Assembly (NCBI RefSeq): GCF_900110165.1
Contig: NZ_FOCQ01000008.1
Location: forward strand, 124,001-188,000
Length of the DNA stretch: 64,000 nt
Origin: Lihuaxuella thermophila
GTDB taxonomy: Bacteria > Bacillota > Bacilli > Thermoactinomycetales > Thermoactinomycetaceae
Direction: 5' to 3'
Part shown: positions 36,030-45,199 of the stretch, in pieces
Layout of the letters: each line of letters opens with the position of its first letter
Numbering within the stretch: position 1 is the first letter of the stretch
Position numbers and translations under genes: made by a program
Notes under the pieces: generated by a model
What the model saw: only the letters and a program-made list of their open reading frames with translations
Told to the model about the DNA's origin: nothing
Databases searched by the model: none

Positions 36030-36623
36030 CTAATCATGTAATCCCTTTCCGTCGAGAATTTTCTGTATATATTTTTCAACTCTTGACTGTCGAGTTTTGG
36101 ATTGTTTCGGTTGAGAAAAATATAGAATGTATGCCCTTTGCCGTCCCGGTGTCAATGCTTCAAAAGCCGTTTTCAAGGCAGGGATTTCATCGAATTTATT
36201 TTGAAGTTCTTCAGGAATTATAAGTTCTGTATTCCTTTTAAAATTCACTTTCAAACCGGCTTTTTCAACTTCAATGGCTTCATTAATATAGGCTTTCAAG
36301 ATGGTTTCCATTTCAACTATTTCTTGAATATTGGTGAACCGAATCTGGCGCGCCGCCTGTACATTCTCCGTTTGTTGAATTAGAATCCCATGAGGATCCT
36401 TTAACAAGGCACCTTTGTGAAACAGAAGAGCACAATATTCTTTAAATCCATGTATTAAAACGATGTTTTTTTTCTCAAACGTGTAACAGGGATGCATCCA
36501 CTTAAATTCTTCGGTCAGCCCACAGTCAAGAACGATATTTCTCAACTTCTCATATTCTTCCTTCCATTTTTCGGCATTGCTTATAAATTCATCAACCTTG
36601 GGATTCATTCTACGATTCGTCAT
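36030..36623 (-). CDS. YdeI/DUF1801-family protein
   Basis: A 197-residue cytosolic protein resembling Bacillus YdeI. N-terminal DUF1801-like domain (about 1-110: LTEEFKWMHPCYTFEKKNIV, GFKEYCALLFHKGALLKDP, ARQIRFTN) and a C-terminal OmpD-associated-like tail (IPEELQNKFDEIPALKTAFEALTPGRQRAYI). ATG 36623 follows AGAGGGG. The family has no settled function. It stands alone. Confidence 0.83.
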   Translation of the reverse strand: MTNRRMNPKVDEFISNAEKWKEEYEKLRNIVLDCGLTEEFKWMHPCYTFEKKNIVLIHGFKEYCALLFHKGALLKDPHGILIQQTENVQAARQIRFTNIQEIVEMETILKAYINEAIEVEKAGLKVNFKRNTELIIPEELQNKFDEIPALKTAFEALTPGRQRAYILYFSQPKQSKTRQSRVEKYIQKILDGKGLHD

Positions 36624-37122
36624 CAAGGAACACCCCTCTGCAATTTTTCGATCAGCTGACAGTCAAGGATGTATTCCTGTGTTAATTCGAATACATCTCG
36701 ATACCCTGTCCGTTATTATTTAGAAATAGTGTCATTATATCCATATTCCTTTTGAAACGGCTTCCAACATTCCAGGGAGAAACACAAAAGAACCACAAAG
36801 AGAGCGCCAAGCCCCGGGTTTGCAGTCTGGCGGATCAATTCTGTCTCTATAAGCCCTACACAGGAAAGGAAGTACAAATGAACATACCGATAAACAATGA
36901 CTTGAGTTTCCTGCGAAATATCTCAAGTCATTTCCATTATATAGATACATTGAGTTCAATTCCATTCCACTTCATTATATTGAGATTTATCTAAGCGGAG
37001 TAGAGGGAGCATCGACCAAATTTGGTGCTGTATATCCAGTGATGGAAAATGTCTTGGGTTACTACATTTGCAGTCTCATTTCCATAAATATTGCAAACAC
37101 AGGGATACAGGGATGACATGGA
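36624..37122. other. Intergenic stretch with no recognised gene
   Basis: About 500 bp. Short open frames on both strands near 36735-36994 lack ribosome binding sites and family features. I see no hairpin, promoter or repeat worth calling. Confidence 0.45.
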
Positions 37123-37467
37123 TTATTCCTTGGGGATGCATCCCATGTTCATCAGATGCTCCAAATGATCGCTCCCCCATTGGTTCATCAGTAGCAAGAT
37201 GGGTTTGAGCGTTTCGCCGCAAGGCGTCAAGGCGTATTCGACCTTGGGCGGAATGACCGGATAGACGATTCTTTCAATCAAGCCGTCAGATTCCAGTTCC
37301 CGGAGTTGCTGTGTCAGCATTTTGGGAGTGATGGAAGGGATCAGTTTTTTCAGTTCGCTGTAGCGCCGTTTCTGATCCATCAAGTACCAAAGGATCAAGA
37401 CTTTCCATTTGCCTCCGATGACTTGGAGTGTAACCTCCACAGGGCAACGATGTTGTACGCGGGGCAT
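37123..37467 (-). CDS. HxlR-family transcriptional regulator
   Basis: A 114-residue MarR-like winged-helix regulator. CPVEVTLQVIGGKWKVLILWYL near the N-terminus and RRYSELKKLIPSITPKMLTQQLRELESDGL are the HxlR signature. The N-terminal Cys (Cys8, before PVEV) is where YodB/HypR-type members sense quinones or electrophiles. GAGGT precedes the ATG. It diverges from an old yellow enzyme gene, a classic regulator-target pair; two palindromes lie between them. Confidence 0.9.
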   Translation of the reverse strand: MPRVQHRCPVEVTLQVIGGKWKVLILWYLMDQKRRYSELKKLIPSITPKMLTQQLRELESDGLIERIVYPVIPPKVEYALTPCGETLKPILLLMNQWGSDHLEHLMNMGCIPKE

Positions 37468-37488
37468 GATTAGACCTCATTTCTTACG

Positions 37489-37523
37489 TTAGTATACTAA
37501 GTTACTTATAGGTAAGTACTTAC
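37489..37523. promoter_or_regulatory. Tandem palindromes between hxlR-type gene and OYE gene
   Basis: Two perfect 12-bp palindromes, TTAGTATACTAA (37489-37500) and GTAAGTACTTAC (37512-37523), with centres 23 bp apart. The TAC/GTA halves agree with the general style of HxlR-family operators. Their place in the divergent promoter suggests two regulator dimers control both genes. Confidence 0.6.
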
Positions 37524-37582
37524 TAATAATAATTATACACGATATACTGAACATGTATCCATTACCAGGAGGGAAGCACAAG

Positions 37583-38626
37583 ATGATCCATTTGGCGAAA
37601 CCTTTTCAATTAAAAGGGCTGGTCTTGAAAAATCGCATCGTTATGCCGCCCATGTGCCAGTGTTCCGTTTGGGAGAAGGACGGGAAACCGAATGATTGGC
37701 ATTTCGTCCATTACAGCTCGCGGGCGGTCGGTGGGGCAGGACTTATCATCATAGAGATGACCGATGTCGAACCAGATGGCCGTATTTCCGACTATGACCT
37801 GGGGTTATGGTCGGATGAGCATATACCCGCGTTTGCTCGCATCATTTCGGAAGTGCATAAATACGGGGCCAAAATCGGAATCCAAATCGCACATGCCGGG
37901 CGGAAAGCGGAAGATGCGGAGGTACCCGTCTCATCCACCGATGTGCCGTTCAGTCGCGAATTCAAAAAACCCCGGGCACTGTCCACGGAAGAAGTCAAAG
38001 AGATGGTTGTCAAATTCAAGGAAGCCGCCAGACGGGCCGTGGAAGCCGGCGTCGACACCATTGAAATCCATGGCGCTCATGGCTATCTGATTCACCAGTT
38101 TCATTCTCCGCTCATCAACAACCGTACGGATGAATACGGAAAAGATTTGGCCCGATTCGGGGTTGAAATCATTCAGGCGATGAAAAGCGTCATGCCGGAA
38201 AATATGCCCCTCATTTTCCGTATTTCGGCGGTGGAATACGCGGAAGGGGGATACGGTCTTGAGCATGCGATCGAGTTGTGCCGCCGTTACCGGGATGCGG
38301 GAGTGGATATTTTCCACATCTCCAGCGGCGGCGAGGCTCCGATCGGAGTCAGAAAGCCGGGAACCCACGCCGGTTACCAGGTTCCGTTGGCCCGTACCAT
38401 CAAACAAGCCTTGGACGTTCCTGTGATTGCGGTGGGTAATTTGGATGATCCCGAAGTCGCTGAATCCACATTGGCTAACGGCGATGCCGACCTGATTGCG
38501 GTCGGACGCGGAATGCTCCGTGACCCCTATTGGGCCCTGCACGCCCTTCAGGCATTGGAAGGGGAAACAGAAGCGCCCCGGCAATATCAGGTGGCTTTCC
38601 GCCAGGGGCGGTCTGCGATGTCCTGA
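37583..38626 (+). CDS. Old yellow enzyme NADPH dehydrogenase (YqjM-like)
   Basis: A 347-residue FMN enzyme reducing activated C=C bonds of quinones, enones or nitro-compounds. N-terminal LKNRIVMPPMCQCSVWEKDG carries Cys25, equivalent to the redox-tuning Cys26 of YqjM. IEIHGAHGYLIHQFHSP contains the substrate-binding His pair; PLINNRTDEYG and AVGRGMLRDPYW are FMN-site motifs. ATG 37583 follows GGAGGG; an in-frame ATG at 37553 does not. Likely controlled by the divergent HxlR protein in response to electrophiles. Confidence 0.92.
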   Translation: MIHLAKPFQLKGLVLKNRIVMPPMCQCSVWEKDGKPNDWHFVHYSSRAVGGAGLIIIEMTDVEPDGRISDYDLGLWSDEHIPAFARIISEVHKYGAKIGIQIAHAGRKAEDAEVPVSSTDVPFSREFKKPRALSTEEVKEMVVKFKEAARRAVEAGVDTIEIHGAHGYLIHQFHSPLINNRTDEYGKDLARFGVEIIQAMKSVMPENMPLIFRISAVEYAEGGYGLEHAIELCRRYRDAGVDIFHISSGGEAPIGVRKPGTHAGYQVPLARTIKQALDVPVIAVGNLDDPEVAESTLANGDADLIAVGRGMLRDPYWALHALQALEGETEAPRQYQVAFRQGRSAMS

Positions 38627-38645
38627 TGCACAATAAAGCTTATCC

Positions 38646-38675
38646 AGCAGCTGCGATGGGTTGCAGCTGCTTTTT
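38646..38675 (+). terminator. Terminator after the old yellow enzyme gene
   Basis: AGCAGCTGC (38646-38654) pairs with GCAGCTGCT (38663-38671), followed by TTTTAT. Confidence 0.75.
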
Positions 38676-39114
38676 ATGTGCCCCTTTGAATTACCCATTG
38701 GAATTAAGGGCTAATACTGTTCGTACAGTTATCGCCTAGTTTTCTCATCTGTTATGGATTCCTTCTTCCCATTTCATCATGGAAATTTCGTTACTCAAAC
38801 TGAATACCAACGTTTTTCGGTTTATTGGGCAAAGAGACCAAAGTCGGCCTGTGCGCGCCATCCCTATATACGAAACTTCAAATGATTTTTCACTGGTGAC
38901 GGCAAAAACTGGCATGAATCCGGGAAGGATCACCCCCAATTTGGTATCATTGAAGTATTAGATATGTAATGGTATATTTGATTTAATCAAAATAATATAT
39001 CTAGTTTAATATATTAGACAGAATGAATGGATTGCCGGATTGAGGCGTTTGATTGTCCTCAACAGCGCGATATCGAATTCAATGGAAAACACTTTATATC
39101 TGACGGAGGTTATA
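38676..39114. other. Upstream region of larB
   Basis: About 440 bp. Short open frames around 38745-38961 look fortuitous. The stretch 38960-39030 is very AT-rich and may hold the larB promoter, but no clear hexamer pair stands out. CTGACGGAGG ahead of 39115 is the larB ribosome binding site. Confidence 0.4.
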
Positions 39115-39795
39115 ATGAGTTCGTTTAAGGACCTGGGTTTTTGCAAGATTGATATTGGCCGCGAAGAACGGACAGGCTACCCGGAAGTGGTTTTCGGCCA
39201 AGGAAAGACAGCTTCCCAAGTTGTTGAGATTTTCAGCCATTTGATGGAAAATCACGGGAGAGCGATGGTGACAAGGGCTACGGCGGAAATGTCTGTGTTG
39301 ATCAAAGAACGCTTTCCGGATGCCGTTTATGATCCTGTTTCGCGTCTGCTGACGTGTGGGGAGTCACCCCGGAAATATCCCGGGATTGTGGTCGTCGCCT
39401 GTGCCGGGACTTCCGACCTTCCCATCGCGGAAGAGGCTGCGGGAACGGCGGTCTGGATGGGATGTCAAGTGGAGCGCATTTATGATGTGGGCGTTGCCGG
39501 CATCGATCGGTTGCTCGCTTACCGCGAAAAGTTGCAGGAAGCCCGGGTGATTATTGTCGTGGCGGGAATGGAAGGAGCTCTTGCCAGCGTAGTGGGAGGG
39601 CTTGTGAGAAGGCCTGTCATCGCCGTCCCGACCTCGATCGGTTACGGTGCTCATTTTTCGGGCTTAACCCCTCTTCTATCCATGCTTTCTTCCTGTGCTG
39701 CCGGTGTCACCGTGGTCAACATCGATAATGGCTTTGGAGCGGGATATGCAGCAGCGATGATTCAACAGTTGGTTAAAGAGGTGGCAGCGAAATGA
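39115..39795 (+). CDS. larB: LarB, pyridinium-3,5-biscarboxylic acid synthase
   Basis: Carboxylates nicotinic acid adenine dinucleotide in the synthesis of the nickel-pincer nucleotide cofactor (known for LarB). 226 residues, related to the PurE fold: PEVVFGQGKTASQVVEI, CAGTSDLPIAEEAAGTA, YDVGVAGIDRLLAY and PTSIGYGAHFSGLTPLLSML. ATG 39115 follows GGAGG; the N-terminus is a little shorter than in some homologues. larC follows with an ATGA overlap. No larE or larA lies in this window. Confidence 0.9.
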   Translation: MSSFKDLGFCKIDIGREERTGYPEVVFGQGKTASQVVEIFSHLMENHGRAMVTRATAEMSVLIKERFPDAVYDPVSRLLTCGESPRKYPGIVVVACAGTSDLPIAEEAAGTAVWMGCQVERIYDVGVAGIDRLLAYREKLQEARVIIVVAGMEGALASVVGGLVRRPVIAVPTSIGYGAHFSGLTPLLSMLSSCAAGVTVVNIDNGFGAGYAAAMIQQLVKEVAAK

Positions 39796-41012
39796 GTACG
39801 CTTTATCTGGACTGTTTTTCCGGAATTGCCGGAGACATGACATTAGGGGCTTTAATTGACCTCGGAGCAGATCTGTCCTATATTGAAGCACATTTGAAAC
39901 GTCTGCCCATCGATCCTTTTTCCATTGAAGTCAAACAAGTAACCAAAAGAGGAATTACGGCCAAACAAATTCACATACACGTTCATCATACGCATGATTC
40001 TCAAGCACAGCATCATGCCCATCACCATGACCATCCCCACCGGCGAGCTGCCGAAATCCTGGATATGATTGAAAACAGCGATCTCCCCCCAAGGGCAAAA
40101 TGGCGCAGCCACCGCATTTTCCGGGCAATCGCTGAAGCGGAAGGAAAAATCCATGGTATTCATCCCGATGATGTACACTTTCATGAAGTGGGAGCCATGG
40201 ATTCAATTATTGACATTATCGGTGTATGTCTGGCATTGGAAAATCTGGGTGTCGAAGAAATCTACGCATCACCCGTGCCTGCCGGACAGGGTACAGTGCG
40301 CATGGCACACGGATTATATCCCGTTCCCGCACCGGCGACAGCGGAACTTTTAACAGGCATTCCTCTTGCCGAACTGACGGCTGAAGGAGAACTGACAACA
40401 CCTACAGGGGCGGGCATATTAAAAGCTTTAGTGAAGGAGTTCCGGCCGATCCGTTCCTTTACCATTCAACGTATTGGTTACGGTGCCGGTGAAAAAGATT
40501 TTGAGCACCCCAATGTCTTGCGCGCTCTTCTTGTTGACGAAGAAAAGATGAAAAATGAGCAACGGGAGCAGGTAAGTATACTGGAAGCGCAAATGGATGA
40601 TATTACCGGCGAGGCATTGGGTTATGCAATGGAGCGACTGTTTGCGGCCGGAGCTCTTGACGTCTATTATACTCCTGTCTATATGAAGAAAAACCGTCCG
40701 GGAATACTGGTGACGGTCGTTGTGTCAGAAGATCAGTCGGATTTGTGTGAAGAGCTCTTATTGAAAGAAACCTCAACCCTTGGCGTACGGAAAAGCACCT
40801 GGACCAGGAAAGCCTTATACAGGGAAATGTCTCAGGTGGCGACTCCCTATGGAAATATCCGAGTCAAACAGGCATATTTGAATGGAAGACTCATTCGGCA
40901 AACTCCGGAATACGAGGATGTCGCCACGATCGCAAGAGAAAAAGAGGTTCCTTTTCAGGAGGTTTATCAAGCAGCTGTAAGGTCTTCCGCGGGACATGGC
41001 ATTCAGATTTGA
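39792..41012 (+). CDS. larC: LarC, nickel insertion protein (single-frame form)
   Basis: A CTP-dependent cyclometallase that inserts nickel into the pincer nucleotide (known for LarC). 406 residues: LDCFSGIAGDMTLGALIDLG, a His-rich stretch (about 60-80, HVHHTHDSQAQHHAHHHDH) suited to nickel, FHEVGAMDSIIDIIG, GLYPVPAPATAELL and MDDITGEALGYAMERLFAAG. In Lactobacillus plantarum LarC needs a programmed frameshift; here it is one open frame. ATG overlaps larB stop (ATGA). Confidence 0.92.
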   Translation: MSTLYLDCFSGIAGDMTLGALIDLGADLSYIEAHLKRLPIDPFSIEVKQVTKRGITAKQIHIHVHHTHDSQAQHHAHHHDHPHRRAAEILDMIENSDLPPRAKWRSHRIFRAIAEAEGKIHGIHPDDVHFHEVGAMDSIIDIIGVCLALENLGVEEIYASPVPAGQGTVRMAHGLYPVPAPATAELLTGIPLAELTAEGELTTPTGAGILKALVKEFRPIRSFTIQRIGYGAGEKDFEHPNVLRALLVDEEKMKNEQREQVSILEAQMDDITGEALGYAMERLFAAGALDVYYTPVYMKKNRPGILVTVVVSEDQSDLCEELLLKETSTLGVRKSTWTRKALYREMSQVATPYGNIRVKQAYLNGRLIRQTPEYEDVATIAREKEVPFQEVYQAAVRSSAGHGIQI

Positions 41013-41066
41013 ATAGTGGCATAATTAAGAGGAAATATGAAAAATGCCGGAAAGGAGTTGATATTG

Positions 41067-42062
41067 ATGGACCGTGATAAAAACTTCAGAGCCCTTGTGC
41101 TGGATCATGTGGATGGGAAACTTCGTGCGGAAATAAAAAGCTTGAAGATAGGGGACTTGCCGGAAGGGGATGTAGTAATCAGGGTATCTTACTCCAGCTT
41201 AAACTATAAAGATGGACTGGCAGTTACCGGACGGGGGAAGATCGTGCGAAGTTACCCGATGATTCCGGGAATTGATCTGGCAGGGGTGGTTGAGTCCTCG
41301 AACTCTCCCAAGTTTCAGCCCGGAGATCCGGTGATTCTGACCGGGTGGGAAATTGGCGAAAAATATTGGGGGGGTTACAGCCAATATGCGCGTGCGAAAG
41401 CGGATTGGCTGGTGCCTTTACCGCGGTCGATGGAATTAAAACACGCCATGTCCATCGGTACGGCCGGATTGACGGCCATGCTTTGTGTGATGGCTCTCGA
41501 AGAGCATGGTTTTCCAACCGAACGAGAGGTAGTCGTAACGGGAGCAGGAGGCGGAGTTGGCAGCATTGCGGTAGCCATCTTATCCAAACTGGGTTACAAA
41601 GTGGTTGCATCGACCGGACGGAAAGACCTGCACTCTTATTTAAAAGATTTGGGAGCGCATGACATCATTGACCGTGAAATGTTATCGCAAGATGGCAGAC
41701 CCTTGGAAACGCAACGATGGGGGGCAGCTGTTGATACTGTTGGCGGGAAAACACTGGCTGGCCTTTTAAGGAGCTTGTCCTACAGGGGAACGGTTGCCGC
41801 TTGTGGTTTAGCGGGTGGAAGCGATTTTTGCACCTCCGTATTTCCGTTCATCCTCCGCGGGGTAAAATTGGTTGGTGTTGAATCTGTTGTGTGTCCCGTC
41901 GAAACAAGGATTCAGGCATGGGACAGGCTGTCTCACTTGTTAAGTGGCGACATATTGGACCGAATCACCGAGGTACATCCATTAAGCGAGGTTCCCCGTC
42001 TGAGCGAGGAAATATTAAAAGGGAGAGTTCGCGGTCGAATCGTGATTGATGTAAATGCTTGA
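41067..42062 (+). CDS. Zinc-free MDR oxidoreductase, YhdH/YhfP type
   Basis: A 331-residue NADPH-dependent medium-chain reductase of the acryloyl-CoA reductase/quinone oxidoreductase group. Catalytic-domain motifs SYSSLNYKDGLAVTGRGKIV and YPMIPGIDLAGVV; cofactor loop VVVTGAGGGVGSIAVAIL, then GYKVVASTGRKDLHSYLKDLGAHDIID. ATG 41067 follows AAAGGAG; an in-frame ATG at 41037 lacks a good site. It lies 54 bp after larC and may be cotranscribed. Confidence 0.9.
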   Translation: MDRDKNFRALVLDHVDGKLRAEIKSLKIGDLPEGDVVIRVSYSSLNYKDGLAVTGRGKIVRSYPMIPGIDLAGVVESSNSPKFQPGDPVILTGWEIGEKYWGGYSQYARAKADWLVPLPRSMELKHAMSIGTAGLTAMLCVMALEEHGFPTEREVVVTGAGGGVGSIAVAILSKLGYKVVASTGRKDLHSYLKDLGAHDIIDREMLSQDGRPLETQRWGAAVDTVGGKTLAGLLRSLSYRGTVAACGLAGGSDFCTSVFPFILRGVKLVGVESVVCPVETRIQAWDRLSHLLSGDILDRITEVHPLSEVPRLSEEILKGRVRGRIVIDVNA

Positions 42063-42119
42063 TCGATCGATTTTTGCTAAAATTGACCACAAAGCAATCT
42101 TTGGGAGATGAATTCAAAT

Positions 42120-42386
42120 ATGGCTTACTTCGCAGCAATTTTACATATGTTAAACCCGGAAAAAAATCAGGAATACCGGCCTGACCATTTGGCGTTTTTG
42201 GACAACCTCGCCAAGGAAGGGAAAATTTTTGCCAAAGGACCTTTTACGGATGGTTCAGGGGGAATGGTTGTCTACATTGCTGATACATGGGAAGAAGCAA
42301 AACAAATGGCAGAAAAGGATCCCTATGTGATCCATGGCGTCCGGCGGCTCGAATTACATGAATGGGATATGAAACCATCTGGCTAA
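42120..42386 (+). CDS. YciI-like family protein
   Basis: An 88-residue dimeric alpha/beta ferredoxin-like protein. HMLNPEKNQEYRPDHLAFLDNL carries the family's conserved His-Asp region, with FAKGPFTDGSGGMVVY and AEKDPYVIHGV following. ATG 42120 lies 12 nt after GGGAG; an ATG at 42108 overlaps that site. Function of the family is not settled (some are muconolactone-isomerase-like dehalogenases). Confidence 0.8.
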   Translation: MAYFAAILHMLNPEKNQEYRPDHLAFLDNLAKEGKIFAKGPFTDGSGGMVVYIADTWEEAKQMAEKDPYVIHGVRRLELHEWDMKPSG

Positions 42387-42450
42387 CGCGAATGTTTCGT
42401 CTTTGTAACGGGCCGAACTTCTTCCGTCGCAATGAAAGGTGTGAAGGAAT

Positions 42451-42873
42451 TTGATTGGGGGAATTTTAGTAGGAATTCTGGGAATTGGCATCGGGATGTG
42501 GCTGTTGACAACCGGAGTTAAAAGGATATCCGGGCTGCTTAACTTGTTCAGCCAGGGGACAGCTGCGACCGGCGAAGTTGTGGATGTCGTTCATGGCTAC
42601 GAATATATTGACGGAAAAAAACGCCCCGTTTTTATTCCGATCATTGAGTGTGACGAACGCGTTCAAAACAAGAGAGTCTTCAATCCTAACTTTGGAGAAC
42701 ATCGTCCACCAGAGATCGGAAAGAAAATCGAGATACGATACTCTCAAGACTATCCGGAACAGGCTGTTTGCAATACAAAAGTGAACCTGTTACTCAGTAT
42801 CGGATGGTTCTTGCTGGGCCTGCTATTGAGCGGATGGGGCGGTTTTATTTTCTTGAGTGCTTTACAGATGTAA
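42451..42873 (+). CDS. DUF3592-like membrane protein
   Basis: A 140-residue protein with hydrophobic segments at both ends (about 2-22 and 112-135) flanking a soluble beta-rich middle (GEVVDVVHGYEYIDGKKRPV, IIECDERVQNKRVF, KIEIRYSQDYPEQAV), the layout of DUF3592 proteins. The start is probably TTG 42451, 9 nt after AAAGGTG; there is no better ATG. Function unknown. Confidence 0.65.
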   Translation: MIGGILVGILGIGIGMWLLTTGVKRISGLLNLFSQGTAATGEVVDVVHGYEYIDGKKRPVFIPIIECDERVQNKRVFNPNFGEHRPPEIGKKIEIRYSQDYPEQAVCNTKVNLLLSIGWFLLGLLLSGWGGFIFLSALQM

Positions 42874-43026
42874 ATGCACTCTTTTTGTTTATACCATTTG
42901 TCCAAATTCGCATTGGATTGAAAAAATATTCGGAAAAGGAATCGGAAAACGGAAAAGAGAGGGCGCTCATGAGATAACAAGCTGCCGATGCAGTTAATAT
43001 CATCCACTGAAGAGGGGGGCTGCAAA

Positions 43027-44118
43027 ATGTGGCCAGAGACAGAACTTACACGTAGATTGTGCATTCGATATCCCATCATTCAAGCGGGGATGGCGGGAGG
43101 GCCAGCATCTCCGAAGCTGGCGGCGGCTGTTTCGGAAGCAGGGGGATTAGGGACGCTTGGGGCCGGTTATTGGCCCGCCGAGCAATTGCGGGAGGCCGTT
43201 CGCTCTGTTCGTCGCCTGACCGGAAGACCGTTTGCCGTTAATTTGTTTGTGCCGGGACCGTATGAGGTTTCAGTGGAGCGCATTTCCCGTGTCCAGGCAA
43301 GGATGAGATCCTACCGGAGAGGTCTCGGGCTGCCAGAGGCGATCGTGCCTGATCAGTTCGCCCCGTCGTTTGAGGAGCAGATGGAGGTGGTTTTGGAGGA
43401 ACGGGTCCCGGTTTTTAGTTTCACGTTTGGCGCTTTAAGCGAGTATTGGTTGAAAGCCTTGAAAGAACGCGACATCGTGGTCATCGGCACGGCCACCACC
43501 GTTCGGGAAGCGCTGGCATTAGAGCAAAGTGGTGTTGATATGGTAGTGGCTCAATCTGGTGAAGCCGGCGGCCATAGAGGAACATTTTTGGGGCGGTTTG
43601 AGGATGCTTTAATCGGCGGGATGGCATTGATTCCAGCTATGGCGGATGCTGTCCGCATCCCGGTGATCGCTGCAGGCGGCATAATGGACGGGCGGGGCAT
43701 CGCAGCGGCAATGATGCTGGGAGCGGAAGGCGTGCAACTGGGTACCTCGTTTTTGACCTGTGAAGAGAGTGGCGCCCATGAACTGCATCAACAAGCGGTC
43801 CTATCTGCCGATGAGGAAAGCACGGTAATTACGCGCGCCTTTTCCGGAAAACCGGCACGCGGTATCCGTAATCGGTTTATCGTGGAGATGGCGGATGAAG
43901 AAGTGCCTGATTATCCCGTGCAAAACGCGTTGACCAAGGACATTCGGCAAGCAGCAGGACAGCAGGGAGTTCCGGAATTTATGTCGATGTGGGCGGGACA
44001 AGGCACCCGGTTAAGCCGTCAGCTTTCAGCGGGATTGCTGGTGAGAACGTTGGTGGAAGAGACGGAGGATGCGGTTCGAAGAATGACCTCAAGAATAGGG
44101 GCGGACCGTAACCAATAA
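43027..44118 (+). CDS. Nitronate monooxygenase (2-nitropropane dioxygenase family)
   Basis: A 363-residue FMN TIM-barrel enzyme that oxidises alkyl nitronates such as propionate-3-nitronate. YPIIQAGMAGGPASPKLAAAVSEAGGLG at the N-terminus, FAVNLFVPGP, VAQSGEAGGHRG with the catalytic-type His, VIAAGGIMDGRGIAAAMMLGAEGVQLGTSFL for FMN phosphate. ATG 43027 lies after GAGGGGGG. Stands alone. Confidence 0.9.
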   Translation: MWPETELTRRLCIRYPIIQAGMAGGPASPKLAAAVSEAGGLGTLGAGYWPAEQLREAVRSVRRLTGRPFAVNLFVPGPYEVSVERISRVQARMRSYRRGLGLPEAIVPDQFAPSFEEQMEVVLEERVPVFSFTFGALSEYWLKALKERDIVVIGTATTVREALALEQSGVDMVVAQSGEAGGHRGTFLGRFEDALIGGMALIPAMADAVRIPVIAAGGIMDGRGIAAAMMLGAEGVQLGTSFLTCEESGAHELHQQAVLSADEESTVITRAFSGKPARGIRNRFIVEMADEEVPDYPVQNALTKDIRQAAGQQGVPEFMSMWAGQGTRLSRQLSAGLLVRTLVEETEDAVRRMTSRIGADRNQ

Positions 44119-44866
44119 GTGCTTTGAGGCGGCTTCATGATTCGGTTGGAAGGGAAACCGGCCATCGATCAGAAGCCGGGGAAATATTCGTGCTGGAGAG
44201 CAGGCTCCTTTGGGGTCTGTTCTCTCTTGTTATTAAAATAGTTATTTGATTGTTATATTAGATTTATTGTTACATTTATCGAAATGAGGTTACACTCATT
44301 GATCCGGGAGTATTTACGACGAAGAGAAGGGAAGAGAAGGTCTGACGGGTTCGGTTTTCGATAGAAACGGGCGCTACTGTAAAATCACCTAAGCTTGGGT
44401 GGAATAGGACGAGCTTTACGTATGTGATGTAGCAAATGTTTATTGCTCTTCGTCGACTACCGCACTTGCACTTAATTAGAGTCAGGGCATAAATCTCTGT
44501 TTGTTTAATGTTGGCCAACTTCAGAGTGTTGTATTTAATAAATCGATTCAAGCAATAAGGAGGGATGCCCGAACTACTTGCAGTCATCAATGGATATAAT
44601 TAGCAAAAATCTGTAAAAAGAAAATTGATTGTTTCCTGGCTCATACTCGGAAATCTATTTTAGTCAAAAAAATAATTTCTCAAAACTATAGTTAACTTTA
44701 TCTAATGAGATAGAAAAACGACGATGAGATGCCCATATAACGAGAAGGGATCGTATGGAACCTCTCCTAACGTTTATTCCTCTCTTTCAACGTTACAAAA
44801 CAAATATTTTGTAACGTTATATAATTGAAATGCTCCTCAGGAAAGCGCTGATCACCTTCACATATT
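44119..44866. other. Intergenic stretch with no recognised gene
   Basis: About 750 bp. GAGAGCAG/CTGTTCTC near 44195-44226, followed by TTGTTATT, may end the nitronate monooxygenase transcript. The rest, AT-rich, has only short frames without family features. It marks the left border of the region rich in broken genes. Confidence 0.45.
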
Positions 44867-44869
44867 GAT

Positions 44870-45190
44870 CCATACCGTCGTAATTGAGCCTGGCCCGCAT
44901 CACTGTGCACCAAAGTACCAAAGTGGTATTCGGTCTTTTGCAGGCTGCAGGCCATTTCTTCCGCATGTTCATGGGAAAGAACAACTCTTCTCGTTCCGTG
45001 CAACAGTATTGCAGGCATATCTGTGGCCGGCCAGCTTTTCCAATGTATACCATTGGTTCCCTGCTTCGAACAGAAGCCCCCAACCATCTTCGTATTGGCG
45101 CATGGAATACAGGCGGGCCGGCCCTAAGCTTCCCATCGCTTCGCAAAAAGCGTTTCCCGGGCCGGCGCTCGGTTTCGCCATTCGGCCGCG
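44870..45190 (-). pseudogene. Possible alpha/beta-hydrolase remnant
   Basis: On the minus strand two frames together read like the C-terminal half of a hydrolase: SMRQYEDGWGLLFEAG in one frame, then, after a shift near 45060, MPAILLHGTRRVVLSHEHAEEMA in another. LLHGT...HAEEM is the usual region before the catalytic Asp/His of alpha/beta hydrolases. The N-terminal half with the nucleophile is missing and a stop-free full-length frame does not exist. The family call is tentative. Confidence 0.4.
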
Positions 45191-45199
45191 CATGACAAT

